Source: CAYLHU01 sp964383715
GTDB taxonomy: Bacteria > Patescibacteriota > Minisyncoccia > Minisyncoccales > CG1-02-41-26
Direction: 5' to 3'
NCBI GenBank assembly: GCA_964383715.1
Contig: CAYLHU010000004.1
Coordinates: 1-25,227, forward strand
DNA length: 25,227 bases
Under the pieces are notes generated by a model. That model saw nothing but the letters and a program-made list of their open reading frames with translations. It had not been told where the DNA came from and did not search any database. Positions 7,413-14,570 of this stretch are shown one piece after another. The translations under genes were made by a program, and so were the position numbers. The first letter of the stretch is position 1, and each line of letters opens with the position of its first letter.

Positions 7413-7892
7413 CTAATTATTATCGAATAATACGCGCATTCCACCATAGTCAACGGTCATTGGTCCTTCTACAGTCCAGTCGCAGTCGTAATGCAAATGT
7501 GGTTTGTAAACATTATCTCTGTGCATTACAACCACCCGGAATTTTCCGGTGTCGGAGTAGTTCTTATCGTCAATGACTAACTTTTGATACCACCACAGGT
7601 CGAAGGAATTATAATTCTGTAATCCCATCTTATTGATTAATTTAATGGGTTCTGTCTTTTGCTCAATCGACAGAATCCATTTGTCAATGGGACTCAGTTT
7701 CTCGTCCCCAAAATTCCCTCCAAAAATGAGAATCCAAACCCAGTTGTATGTTATTGATGATAGTAGCGGCTGGTTGGAGATACTGGTGGTGAGATGGATT
7801 CTGATTTTTTCGTACTGGGTTTTGTAGTAAGCGAACGCCAGCATAATGACAATGACGATTGAGACAAAAACGAGATACTTTTTCATACTCAT
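7413..7892 (-). CDS. Hypothetical membrane-anchored protein, lone minus-strand gene
   Basis: I recognise no family. The 159-aa product has an N-terminal signal anchor (about 5-22) and a mainly beta-type, Trp/Tyr/His-rich remainder, for example DLWWYQKL (98-105) and HLHYDCDW (132-139), so it should face outward. Expression signals are unusually complete: consensus -35 and -10, an AGGAGG Shine-Dalgarno five bases before the ATG, and a terminator. A second ATG two codons in (7886) is a possible alternative start, but the spacing favours 7892. Base use looks less AT-rich than its neighbours, and with the opposite strand and distinct signals this suggests transfer from elsewhere. Confidence 0.85.
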   Translation of the reverse strand: MSMKKYLVFVSIVIVIMLAFAYYKTQYEKIRIHLTTSISNQPLLSSITYNWVWILIFGGNFGDEKLSPIDKWILSIEQKTEPIKLINKMGLQNYNSFDLWWYQKLVIDDKNYSDTGKFRVVVMHRDNVYKPHLHYDCDWTVEGPMTVDYGGMRVLFDNN

Positions 7893-7897
7893 GACAT

Positions 7898-7903
7898 CCT
7901 CCT
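7898..7903 (-). promoter_or_regulatory. Strong Shine-Dalgarno AGGAGG for the minus-strand gene
   Basis: AGGAGG on the minus strand sits five bases before the ATG at 7892. It is the only full-consensus ribosome-binding site in the window and decides the start choice. Confidence 0.85.
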
Positions 7904-7948
7904 GTTTGTTTTTTTCTTAAGTTATTCTATTCTCAATGTACTGTTTGC

Positions 7949-7976
7949 ATTATAGCATACTAATATAATTTGTCAA
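7949..7976 (-). promoter_or_regulatory. Consensus promoter of the minus-strand gene
   Basis: On the minus strand TTGACA (7976-7971), a 16-base spacer and TATAAT (7954-7949) are both perfect, and TGC just before the -10 adds an extended element. The expected leader is about 50 bases. Confidence 0.8.
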
Positions 7977-7981
7977 ATAAT

Positions 7982-8010
7982 TTGACCATTCTTAAAAACT
8001 CAACTATAAT
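7982..8010 (+). promoter_or_regulatory. Predicted promoter of the PurF-like gene
   Basis: TTGACC (7982-7987), a 17-base spacer and TATAAT (8005-8010). The -35 box lies five bases from the -35 of the divergent minus promoter. Both sit in a perfect palindrome, GTCAAAT-A-ATTTGAC (7972-7986). Confidence 0.7.
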
Positions 8011-8019
8011 TATTTCAGT

Positions 8020-8070
8020 GATAAATAATCAATCATTTATCTCTTCGACTAAAATTGTAAAAATTTTAGT
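8020..8070 (+). promoter_or_regulatory. Two hairpins in the leader of the PurF-like gene
   Basis: GATAAAT (8020-8026) pairs with ATTTATC (8035-8041) over an 8-base loop. ACTAAAATT (8048-8056) pairs with AATTTTAGT (8062-8070) over a 5-base loop. They fill most of the roughly 75-base leader between the promoter and the ATG at 8091. No known riboswitch class is recognisable, and the stems are weak A/T pairs. Confidence 0.4.
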
Positions 8071-8090
8071 TTAGATTAATGTAGAAATAT

Positions 8091-9449
8091 ATGGCTGGAC
8101 TATTTGCTTTAAGTATTAATCGCAAAGGTTATCAAGGTAATTTTTTAAAAGATCTGTTTTGGGGAACGTTTTATCAACAGCATTTAGGAGAAGATTATAG
8201 CGGACTATCAACTTATGATGATAAAATGCCAGGAAAAATTAAACTTCGTACTCATCAAGGGCTGTTTAGACCGACATTTACTGAAGATTTGAAAGGTCTT
8301 GAGGGGATTCAAGGAGTTGGTTATTGCGGGTTGGATAGAGAACCTTTTTTGACAAATTCAAAATTGGGAAAATTTAGCAGTTGTTTTTCCGGGAATATTA
8401 TTAATCGGACCGAGTTAATAAAAAAATTTAAAAATCTTGGTCATAGTTTTGAAAGGGAAGATGATATTGAAGTGCTTACTAAACTTATATCCCGAGGAGA
8501 AAATATAGTTGACGGAATCAAAAAAATGACCAAAGAAATTAAAGGGGCTTTCACTCTTTTAATTCTTACTGAACAAGGAATTTATGCCACTCGTTGTCTA
8601 AATGGTCATTGGCCTTTAATTATCGGAGGAAAAAATGGAGCAATAGCTGTTAGTTCTGAATCGAGCAGTTTTAGCAATCTTGGCTTCAAGATTTTACGAG
8701 ATATTAAGCCCGGAGAGATTATTTTAATGAGGAATGGAGAATTTAAAACAGTAGATTTAATGTCAATTGAGAAAACGCAGGTTTGTAGTTTCTTATGGGT
8801 TTACAGCGCTTTTCCAAACGATGTGATTGAAGGAATTTCTGTTTCATTGGTTAGAAAAAAATTAGGGCAGAGCTTGGCTCGTCGAGATATTGAGAGAGGG
8901 TTTTGTCCGGATATAATAGCTCCAGTCCCTGATTCAGGCCGGTTTCACGCTATTGGTTATTTTCAGGAATTTTGCCAACAGATGAATGAAGGGAAAATAA
9001 AAAAACTGCCTTTTTACGATGAGGTTTTACTTAAATATCCCTATACTGGAAGAAGCTTTATTCCCCAAAATCAACAAATGAGAGATTTAGAAGCTCAAAT
9101 CAAACTTTTAAGAAGTGGAGAAAATTACCAAGATAAAACATTAGTCATTTGTGATGATTCGATCGTCAGAGGGACACAAGCTCAGACAAATTTAGTGCCT
9201 AAGTTAAGGGATTTAGGAATTAAAGAAATTCATTTCAGAATTTCTAATCCCGAACTTCTTTCTCATTGTCCTTGGGGGAAAACAACTAAAAAAGGAGAGA
9301 CCTTAGTTTCTCGTTTCCCCACCAAAGAAGCTCGAATTAAATTTTTGGGAATTGAAGGTTTAGAATATAACACAATTGAGGATTTGACCAAAGCCATTGG
9401 AATTTCAAGAGAGAATCTTTGTCTGGATTGTGATTTATCAACTTCTTGA
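8091..9449 (+). CDS. purF: Amidophosphoribosyltransferase-like protein lacking the glutaminase nucleophile
   Basis: PurF normally makes 5-phosphoribosylamine from PRPP and glutamine, the first step of purine synthesis. The 452-aa protein aligns along the whole family: an N-terminal Ntn-type glutaminase domain (about 1-225) and a phosphoribosyltransferase domain with the PRPP loop VICDDSIVRGTQ (352-363). The four cysteines that would ligate the Fe-S cluster of Bacillus-type PurF are in the expected places (C232, C393, C444, C447). The obligatory Cys after the initiator Met is Ala (MAGLF), the HRG of the glutaminase is HLG (31-33), and the usual Arg-bearing RYST-like segment is replaced by GYCGL. 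Glutamine hydrolysis is therefore very unlikely. It may use free ammonia or have another function. No other purine gene is present. It has its own promoter. Confidence 0.88.
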   Translation: MAGLFALSINRKGYQGNFLKDLFWGTFYQQHLGEDYSGLSTYDDKMPGKIKLRTHQGLFRPTFTEDLKGLEGIQGVGYCGLDREPFLTNSKLGKFSSCFSGNIINRTELIKKFKNLGHSFEREDDIEVLTKLISRGENIVDGIKKMTKEIKGAFTLLILTEQGIYATRCLNGHWPLIIGGKNGAIAVSSESSSFSNLGFKILRDIKPGEIILMRNGEFKTVDLMSIEKTQVCSFLWVYSAFPNDVIEGISVSLVRKKLGQSLARRDIERGFCPDIIAPVPDSGRFHAIGYFQEFCQQMNEGKIKKLPFYDEVLLKYPYTGRSFIPQNQQMRDLEAQIKLLRSGENYQDKTLVICDDSIVRGTQAQTNLVPKLRDLGIKEIHFRISNPELLSHCPWGKTTKKGETLVSRFPTKEARIKFLGIEGLEYNTIEDLTKAIGISRENLCLDCDLSTS

Positions 9450-9537
9450 CATATTAACTTAATCTACTTAGGGAGATCTTTTTAAGGCGATTGTCCTATT
9501 CTGATACAAATATAATTTTTTATTTTATGTCAATTTT

Positions 9538-9549
9538 GGATGATCATCC
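9538..9549. promoter_or_regulatory. 12-bp perfect palindrome upstream of the ATP-cone gene
   Basis: GGATGATCATCC is perfectly self-complementary and lies 75 bases before the next start. It could be an operator. Preceded by TTTT, it also resembles a shrunken copy of the TTTTGGGACGATCGTC palindrome family, with symmetric C-to-T and G-to-A changes. Confidence 0.35.
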
Positions 9550-9587
9550 TATATTGTAACAAAGTTAAAGATAAAATTTTGATAAAA

Positions 9588-9596
9588 TGATATAAT
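9588..9596 (+). promoter_or_regulatory. Extended -10 promoter for the ATP-cone nuclease gene
   Basis: TGA-TATAAT (9588-9596) is a perfect extended -10 located 28 bases before the ATG at 9625. No good -35 lies at the right distance. Confidence 0.5.
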
Positions 9597-9624
9597 AATA
9601 AAAAATTATCAACAATAAAAGATT

Positions 9625-10476
9625 ATGCCTAAAAATTTTAAAGTTATTGATTCAAGGGGAGAAGAAGAGCCATTTTCGGCCCAGAAGGTTTATCAATCGG
9701 CTCGGCGAGTAGGGGCGTCAAAGAAATTAGCCGAAGAAATTACAAATATTATTGAAAGAGAGGGATTTCCGGAGATAAAAACAAGCGAGATTTTTAGGAG
9801 GGTAAAAGAGATACTTAGCCAAAAAAATTCCCAATCGGCTTTAAGGTTTTCCTTAAAAGAGGCGATGAAAAAATTGGGGCCGACTGGTTTTCCTTTTGAA
9901 AAATACATTAGAGAGGTCTTGGAGGAAAACGGATTTAAGGTGGCGCTCAATCAGGATTTACCGGGGAGGTGCCTCTCCGCTCACGAAATAGATTTTTTGG
10001 CCCAAAAAGAAAATTTAGTTTATATTGGCGAATGCAAGTACAGGAATTTTAGCGGGGAGAGGGTTGATTCCAATGTTGCCTTAGCCAATTATGCTCGTTT
10101 TTTGGATATTTCGGAAGGTCCTTATTTTAAGAAAAAAAAATACGAGGGGTTTGAAATTAAGGCGATGTTGGTTACCAATACCAAGTTCACCCAAAGAAGC
10201 ACGGACTATTCTAATTGCGTCAAAATAAAACTTCTTGGTTGGAGGTATCCGTCGGACAAAGGATTGGAATATTTTATTGAAAGCCAAAAACTTTATCCGA
10301 TTACCATTTTGCCTTCCTTGAAAAATAAGTTAAAGGATATTTTTGTTTCCGAAAAAATGATGTTGGTTAAAGATGTTTTACGGTTAGTCCCTCAAAGTTT
10401 TAGCCAAAAGTTTAAAATTAGCCCTGAAAACTTATCTCAACTGATAAAAGAAGCCAAAATTTTATTAAAGGGCTGA
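9625..10476 (+). CDS. ATP-cone and PD-(D/E)XK nuclease domain protein
   Basis: The 283-aa protein joins an ATP-cone (about 3-90; FKVIDSRGEEEPFS start, ALRFSLKEAM end), a nucleotide-sensing module best known from NrdR and class I/III ribonucleotide reductases, to a restriction-endonuclease-like domain. The nuclease core contains E121-I-D123, then G-E136-C-K138, the expected catalytic D...ExK layout, with helices around 90-105. Residues about 225-283 look like a helix-hairpin-helix-type DNA-binding tail (LPSLKNKLKDIF...ISPENLSQLIKEA). It should be a cytoplasmic DNA nuclease controlled by ATP or dATP. This architecture is known in bacteria and archaea but poorly characterised. The UvrD-like helicase-nuclease starts 24 bases downstream, suggesting shared transcription and a shared DNA-repair or defence role. 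Confidence 0.87.
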   Translation: MPKNFKVIDSRGEEEPFSAQKVYQSARRVGASKKLAEEITNIIEREGFPEIKTSEIFRRVKEILSQKNSQSALRFSLKEAMKKLGPTGFPFEKYIREVLEENGFKVALNQDLPGRCLSAHEIDFLAQKENLVYIGECKYRNFSGERVDSNVALANYARFLDISEGPYFKKKKYEGFEIKAMLVTNTKFTQRSTDYSNCVKIKLLGWRYPSDKGLEYFIESQKLYPITILPSLKNKLKDIFVSEKMMLVKDVLRLVPQSFSQKFKISPENLSQLIKEAKILLKG

Positions 10477-10500
10477 ACTTTTTATCCCTAAAAGCGGTTT

Positions 10501-13317
10501 ATGGAAATAAATCTTAATGATTTAAATAAGGAACAAAAAAATGCGGTCACCTATAATAAAGGGCCGTTTTTAATTGTTGCCGGGGCAGGGACAGGGAAAA
10601 CGGCGGTTATTAGCCAACGATTGGTTTATTTGATTAAAAAGGGGCGGGCGAAGCCGGGGGAGATTTTAGCCCTCACTTTTACCGAGAAAGCCGCTCAAGA
10701 AATGGAGGAAAGAATAGACGACTTATTGCCTTATAGTTACAATGAACTTTGGGTGTCCACATTTCATTCTTTGGCCCAAAGAATTCTTCAGGAGAGGGGA
10801 TTGGATATTGGACTGGCAACCGATTTTAAGATATTAAACCAAACGGACGCTTGGCTCTTGATAAGAAAGAACTTGGCAAGTTTTAAATTGGACTATTATA
10901 AATCGCTTGGGAACCCGACTAAGTTCATTAAGTCCTTGGTTTCTCATTTTTCTCGTTGTAAAGATCAAATGATTTATCCCGAGGACTACTTAAAATACAG
11001 CCAAAAAATAAAAACAGATAAAGAAGAAAAGAAAAGGATTGGAGAAGTAGCCCGGGCTTATCAAAGATATCAGGAATTACTTTTGGAAAATAATTTTTTG
11101 GACTTTGGCGATTTAATCAACTACTCTTTAAAATTATTCCAAAAGAGGTCGCTTATTTTAAAGGAATATCAAAAACGATTTAAATATGTTTTAGTTGATG
11201 AGTTTCAAGATACTAATTGGGCTCAATATCAATTGGTAAAAATGTTGTCTGCCCCGGAAAATAATTTGACCGTTTGCGCCGACGATGACCAGGCCATCTA
11301 TCGCTTTAGGGGAGCTTCTTTCGGGAATATTGTTCAATTTCAGCGGGATTTCCCTCGGGCAAAACGGGTGTCCTTGACCAAAAATTATCGTTCTCCCCAA
11401 AATATATTGGATTTGGCTTATCGGTTTATTCAGATTAACAATCCCAATAGGTTAGAATGTTTAAGTAAAATTGATAAAAAATTAATATCTTCAAAAAAAG
11501 AGAAGGGGATTATTGAACATCTTCATTTCAAAAATATGGAGGATGAGGTTTCGGGGGTCATCGGCAAGATTATTGGCATTTTAAACAAAGATAAAAAATC
11601 AACTTTTAGCGATTTTGCTATTTTGGTCAGGGCTAACGAGTCGGCTAATTCTTTTTCTCGAGTACTGAAAAAAGCCAAACTCCCTTATAGGTTTTTGGCA
11701 TTGAAAGGGTTATATTCCAAACCGGTTATCTTAGATGTCATTTCTTACTTCAAACTTCTTGACAATTATCATGAAAGTTCGGCGGCTCACCGAATATTAA
11801 GTTTGCCCTTTTTTGAGATTTCTTCCGAAGAAATATCTAAAATTAACTATTACAGCCAAAAAAAATCCCAGTCCGTTTTTCAATCTCTAAAGGAAATATC
11901 TTCCGTTAGGGGAATATCTTCGAAAGCGGTTGGGTCAATTGGCAAGATATTGGGTTTGATTGAAAAGCACACTTCTTTAGCCAATCAAAAAGGGGTTACC
12001 GATGTTTTTAACGGTTTTCTTCAGGATTCGGGTTATTTAAGATATTTAAATTCTAAAAATGAAACCGAAAGTTTTGATTATTTGAACCAATTTTACGAAA
12101 AAATTAAAAAATTTGAAGAAGTTAATTTGGATTGGGGGTTAAAGGGCTTTATGGAAGAATTAATTTTAGAATTAGAGTCGGGAGAAGAAGGGGAATTATC
12201 TTTTGATATTGAGGAAGGTCCGGACACGATAAAATTAATGACGATTCATGGAGCCAAAGGGCTTGAGTTTGAATATGTTTTTTTAGTTAACTTGGTGGAA
12301 AGAAAATTTCCGTCTTTAGAACGCCGTCAACCGATTGAAATCCCCGATGATTTGATTAAAGATATTATTCCTAAGGGAGATGTTTATTTGGAAGAAGAAA
12401 GAAGGTTATTTTATGTCGGGATGACCCGAGCGAAAAAGGGGTTATTTTTCACTTCGGCTGAAAGCTACGGAGGGGTGAGGAAAAAGAAAATATCCCCCTT
12501 TCTTAAGAACTTGGGTTACGGGGAGAAGGAAGGGGAAGGTTTTATTTTAGCGCCTAAAATATCGGAGTTGAGAGAGAGAAAGAAGAAAAAAGAAAAAATA
12601 ATTTTGCCCAGATATTTTTCTTTTTCCCAAATCAAGGCCTTTGAGAATTGCCCTTTACAATATAAGTTTGCTCACATATACAGAATTCCTTTAAGGGGGA
12701 GAGCGGTTTTCAGTTATGGCAAAACAATCCACAATACCCTTTCTGAATTCGTTGAGAAAAGTTCCAAGGGAAAAGCCAATTTTGAAAAACTCATTCAGAT
12801 TTATAAAAATAATTGGGTTGACGAATGGTATGACAGCCGAGAACAGAAAAAGGAATATTTTAAAAAAGGAGAAAAGACCCTTAAATTGTTTTACGATAAT
12901 TTTTCCAAGATTGAAAAACCAATTTTGGAAAAAAGTTTTAAATTAAAAATAGGCGGAAAAATTTTTATTGGCCGGATAGACAGAATAGATAAAACCAAGG
13001 AGGGAGTGGAAATCATTGATTATAAGACAGGGAAGGGGAAGGAGAAATTGACTTCGGCTGATAAGGAGCAACTGCTTATTTATCAAATAGCGACCGAAGA
13101 GTTCCTTAATTTAAAACCTCAAAAACTCACTTATTATTTTTTAGAGGAGGGGAGAAAATTGTCTTTCACCGCTTCAAGAGAAGACCTAAAAAAGGAAAAA
13201 AAGAAAATTATTTCTTGGTTCAAGGAAATAAAAAAAAGTGATTTTTCGGCTAAACCCGGTTGGCAATGTAAAACCTGCGACTTCAAAGACATCTGCGAAT
13301 TTGCCAAAAGAAATTGA
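10501..13317 (+). CDS. UvrD/Rep-family helicase fused to RecB-like Fe-S nuclease
   Basis: This 938-aa protein has a full superfamily 1A helicase core: Q motif LNKEQKNAV, Walker A GAGTGKT (28-34), TFTEKAAQEM, VDEFQDTN, DDDQAIYRFRGA, TKNYRSPQNI, TIHGAKGLEFEYVFL and FYVGMTRAKKGL. A C-terminal nuclease follows with SQIKAFENCPLQYKF, GRIDRID and IDYKTGKGK (catalytic D840 and K842). C717 together with C923, C926 and C932 form the four-cysteine Fe-S pattern seen in AddB- and Cas4-type nucleases. It would unwind DNA 3'-5' and cut it, much as a single-chain AddA/RecB-like enzyme in recombinational repair. No RecC or AddB partner is adjacent. Its neighbour is the ATP-cone nuclease 24 bases upstream. The family call is secure; the pathway is inferred. 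Confidence 0.93.
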   Translation: MEINLNDLNKEQKNAVTYNKGPFLIVAGAGTGKTAVISQRLVYLIKKGRAKPGEILALTFTEKAAQEMEERIDDLLPYSYNELWVSTFHSLAQRILQERGLDIGLATDFKILNQTDAWLLIRKNLASFKLDYYKSLGNPTKFIKSLVSHFSRCKDQMIYPEDYLKYSQKIKTDKEEKKRIGEVARAYQRYQELLLENNFLDFGDLINYSLKLFQKRSLILKEYQKRFKYVLVDEFQDTNWAQYQLVKMLSAPENNLTVCADDDQAIYRFRGASFGNIVQFQRDFPRAKRVSLTKNYRSPQNILDLAYRFIQINNPNRLECLSKIDKKLISSKKEKGIIEHLHFKNMEDEVSGVIGKIIGILNKDKKSTFSDFAILVRANESANSFSRVLKKAKLPYRFLALKGLYSKPVILDVISYFKLLDNYHESSAAHRILSLPFFEISSEEISKINYYSQKKSQSVFQSLKEISSVRGISSKAVGSIGKILGLIEKHTSLANQKGVTDVFNGFLQDSGYLRYLNSKNETESFDYLNQFYEKIKKFEEVNLDWGLKGFMEELILELESGEEGELSFDIEEGPDTIKLMTIHGAKGLEFEYVFLVNLVERKFPSLERRQPIEIPDDLIKDIIPKGDVYLEEERRLFYVGMTRAKKGLFFTSAESYGGVRKKKISPFLKNLGYGEKEGEGFILAPKISELRERKKKKEKIILPRYFSFSQIKAFENCPLQYKFAHIYRIPLRGRAVFSYGKTIHNTLSEFVEKSSKGKANFEKLIQIYKNNWVDEWYDSREQKKEYFKKGEKTLKLFYDNFSKIEKPILEKSFKLKIGGKIFIGRIDRIDKTKEGVEIIDYKTGKGKEKLTSADKEQLLIYQIATEEFLNLKPQKLTYYFLEEGRKLSFTASREDLKKEKKKIISWFKEIKKSDFSAKPGWQCKTCDFKDICEFAKRN

Positions 13318-13359
13318 ATATGCTTATTATTTTATCAAAATGTTGCGCTCACTTGTTGA

Positions 13360-13411
13360 ACTTACATCAAAAAAATTTGACAATTTGATTTTAGTATGGT
13401 TAGATGTAAGT
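13360..13411 (+). promoter_or_regulatory. Promoter bracketed by an inverted repeat
   Basis: TTGACA (13377-13382), a 17-base spacer and an extended -10, TGg-TTAGAT (13397-13405), precede the gene at 13461. ACTTACATC (13360-13368) and GATGTAAGT (13403-13411) form a perfect 9-bp inverted repeat, one arm just upstream of the -35 and the other overlapping the -10. It may be an operator pair or a long stem ending the helicase transcript. Confidence 0.45.
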
Positions 13412-13460
13412 GAACTTGAACATTAATAATTTTTAAACAAAATAAGGAAAGGGATTTATT

Positions 13461-13976
13461 ATGAGTTGGAAAAGAGTAATAACCTTGATTATTGCCCCCT
13501 TTTTCGTATTAGTAGTTTTCTTCGCCCTTTTGAGTGTTGATGGAGGGTGGTCATTAGGGGGAACGGAGCTTCTTGAAAAAGGTGTTAGTATATTGGCATC
13601 TCTTGGACTTTTTCTGGTGGTGTTGAGTATTTGTGTTCTTATTGCCAGTACCTCTTTATCTGCGTTTGGAGATGGAGATGAAAATAATTTAAAAGAATCT
13701 TTTTGGCGGTATTTAGCCGCCGAGATTATTTCCTCAGCGATGGGGTTGATTATATTAGGTCTCATTTTCAAATCCATTATCTCAATAAGGACAGCAACGG
13801 AGAGTATCCTCGTTATCCTGTCGGCTCTGGGAACCGCTTTTATCGCCATTATAGCTCACGGAGAGATAAAATCTACTTCAAGAGAGGTCAAAGATGAAAG
13901 GGTAGTTTTCTACCTCTGGGGGCAATGTTTCTTGACGGCCTTGCTTTCGGGCTTAATCATCGCTTTTCTCTATTGA
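13461..13976 (+). CDS. Polytopic membrane protein of unknown function
   Basis: No family is recognised. The 171-aa product has about five predicted membrane helices (6-24, 42-63, 86-105, 113-132, 150-170) and a short charged loop (70-82, GDGDENNLKESF). The start is supported by an AAAGGGA Shine-Dalgarno-like stretch (13448-13454) six bases before the ATG, which is rare in this window. It has its own predicted promoter upstream and a terminator 21 bases after the stop, so it is a single-gene unit. A GC-rich stem at its end and base use somewhat richer in G/C than its neighbours could reflect acquisition. Confidence 0.8.
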   Translation: MSWKRVITLIIAPFFVLVVFFALLSVDGGWSLGGTELLEKGVSILASLGLFLVVLSICVLIASTSLSAFGDGDENNLKESFWRYLAAEIISSAMGLIILGLIFKSIISIRTATESILVILSALGTAFIAIIAHGEIKSTSREVKDERVVFYLWGQCFLTALLSGLIIAFLY

Positions 13977-13997
13977 GAAGGACAATGAGAAAAAAAT

Positions 13998-14032
13998 AAG
14001 CGTCGTTTGTCTGCGGATACGGCGCTTTTTTA
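13998..14032 (+). terminator. Intrinsic terminator
   Basis: AAGCGTCG (13998-14005) pairs with CGGCGCTT (14020-14027), eight pairs with one T-G wobble. The right arm runs into TTTTTTATT. It closes the 13461-13976 gene. Confidence 0.75.
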
Positions 14033-14064
14033 TTCTCTTTAATTGATATTAGATGTTAACTAAT

Positions 14065-14163
14065 TATCTAAAATAAAGAAGATTTATTTTTTTATTCTTA
14101 TCTTTTTTACTTCTATCTAAAATAAAGAAGATTTATTTTTTTTATTCTTATCTTTTTTACTTC
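14065..14163. repeat. 49-bp tandem duplication
   Basis: Two head-to-tail copies begin at 14065 and 14114 with TATCTAAAATAAAGAAG and end with CTTTTTTACTTC. They differ only by one extra T in a T run of the second copy (49 versus 50 bases). The near identity means a recent duplication. No coding potential is seen. Confidence 0.9.
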
Positions 14164-14185
14164 ATTTCATTTATCCGTTTGATTT

Positions 14186-14219
14186 ATAACAAATCCTGAC
14201 GATCGTCAGGATTTGTTAT
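14186..14219. repeat. 34-bp perfect palindrome, core GACGATCGTC
   Basis: Every position from 14186 to 14219 is self-complementary around the central GATC (14201-14204). The left arm outside the core is ATAACAAATCCT. The core is shared with the palindromes at 14571 and 24838, but the arms differ. It immediately precedes the 9-bp satellite. Confidence 0.9.
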
Positions 14220-14233
14220 GAAACGCTTCTTTT

Positions 14234-14552
14234 GCTTGTTTATCTTTTTTGCCTTGTTTATCTTTTTTGCCTTGTTTGCCTTGTTTATCNNNNNNNNNNN
14301 NNNNNNNNNNNNNNNNNNNNNNNNNNNNNNNNNNNNNNNNNNNNNNNNNNNNNNNNNNNNNNNNNNNNNNNNNNNNNNNNNNNNNNNNNTGCCTTGTTTA
14401 TCTTTTTTGCCTTGTTTGCCTTGTTTATCTTTTTTGCCTTGTTTGCCTTGTTTATCTTTTTTGCCTTGTTTATCTTTTTTGCCTTTTTTGCCTTGTTTAT
14501 CTTTTTTGCCTTTTTTGCCTTGTTTGTCTTGTTTATCTTTTTTACCTTGTTT
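14234..14552. repeat. Satellite of 9-bp units interrupted by an assembly gap
   Basis: The array is made of two 9-base units, GCCTTGTTT and ATCTTTTTT, in the order A-B-A-A-B-A and so on, with rare variants (GCCTTTTTT, GTCTTGTTT, ACCTTGTTT). Being a multiple of three, it is open in several frames: AlaLeuPhe/IlePhePhe repeats on the plus strand and Lys-Gln-Gly/Lys-Lys-Asp repeats on the minus strand. No frame has a convincing start or ribosome site, so I treat it as non-coding. True length is unknown because of the gap. Confidence 0.9.
14290..14389. other. Assembly gap, exactly 100 N
   Basis: A run of exactly 100 N sits inside the 9-bp satellite. The round number suggests a placeholder of unknown real length, where assembly failed in the repeat. 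Confidence 0.97.
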
Positions 14553-14570
14553 TATATACTTATTTATTTC

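Noticed and set aside
9450..9624. tRNA or other RNA gene in the larger intergenic gaps (also 7893-8090, 13318-13460, 23780-23894)
   Set aside because: No T-arm-like GTTCRA, anticodon arm or CCA-ready acceptor pairing could be found by eye.
13318..13426. Continuation or small open frame after the helicase gene (13238-13426)
   Set aside because: The frame runs mostly out of phase inside the helicase end, and the remainder covers the promoter and inverted repeat with no start signal.
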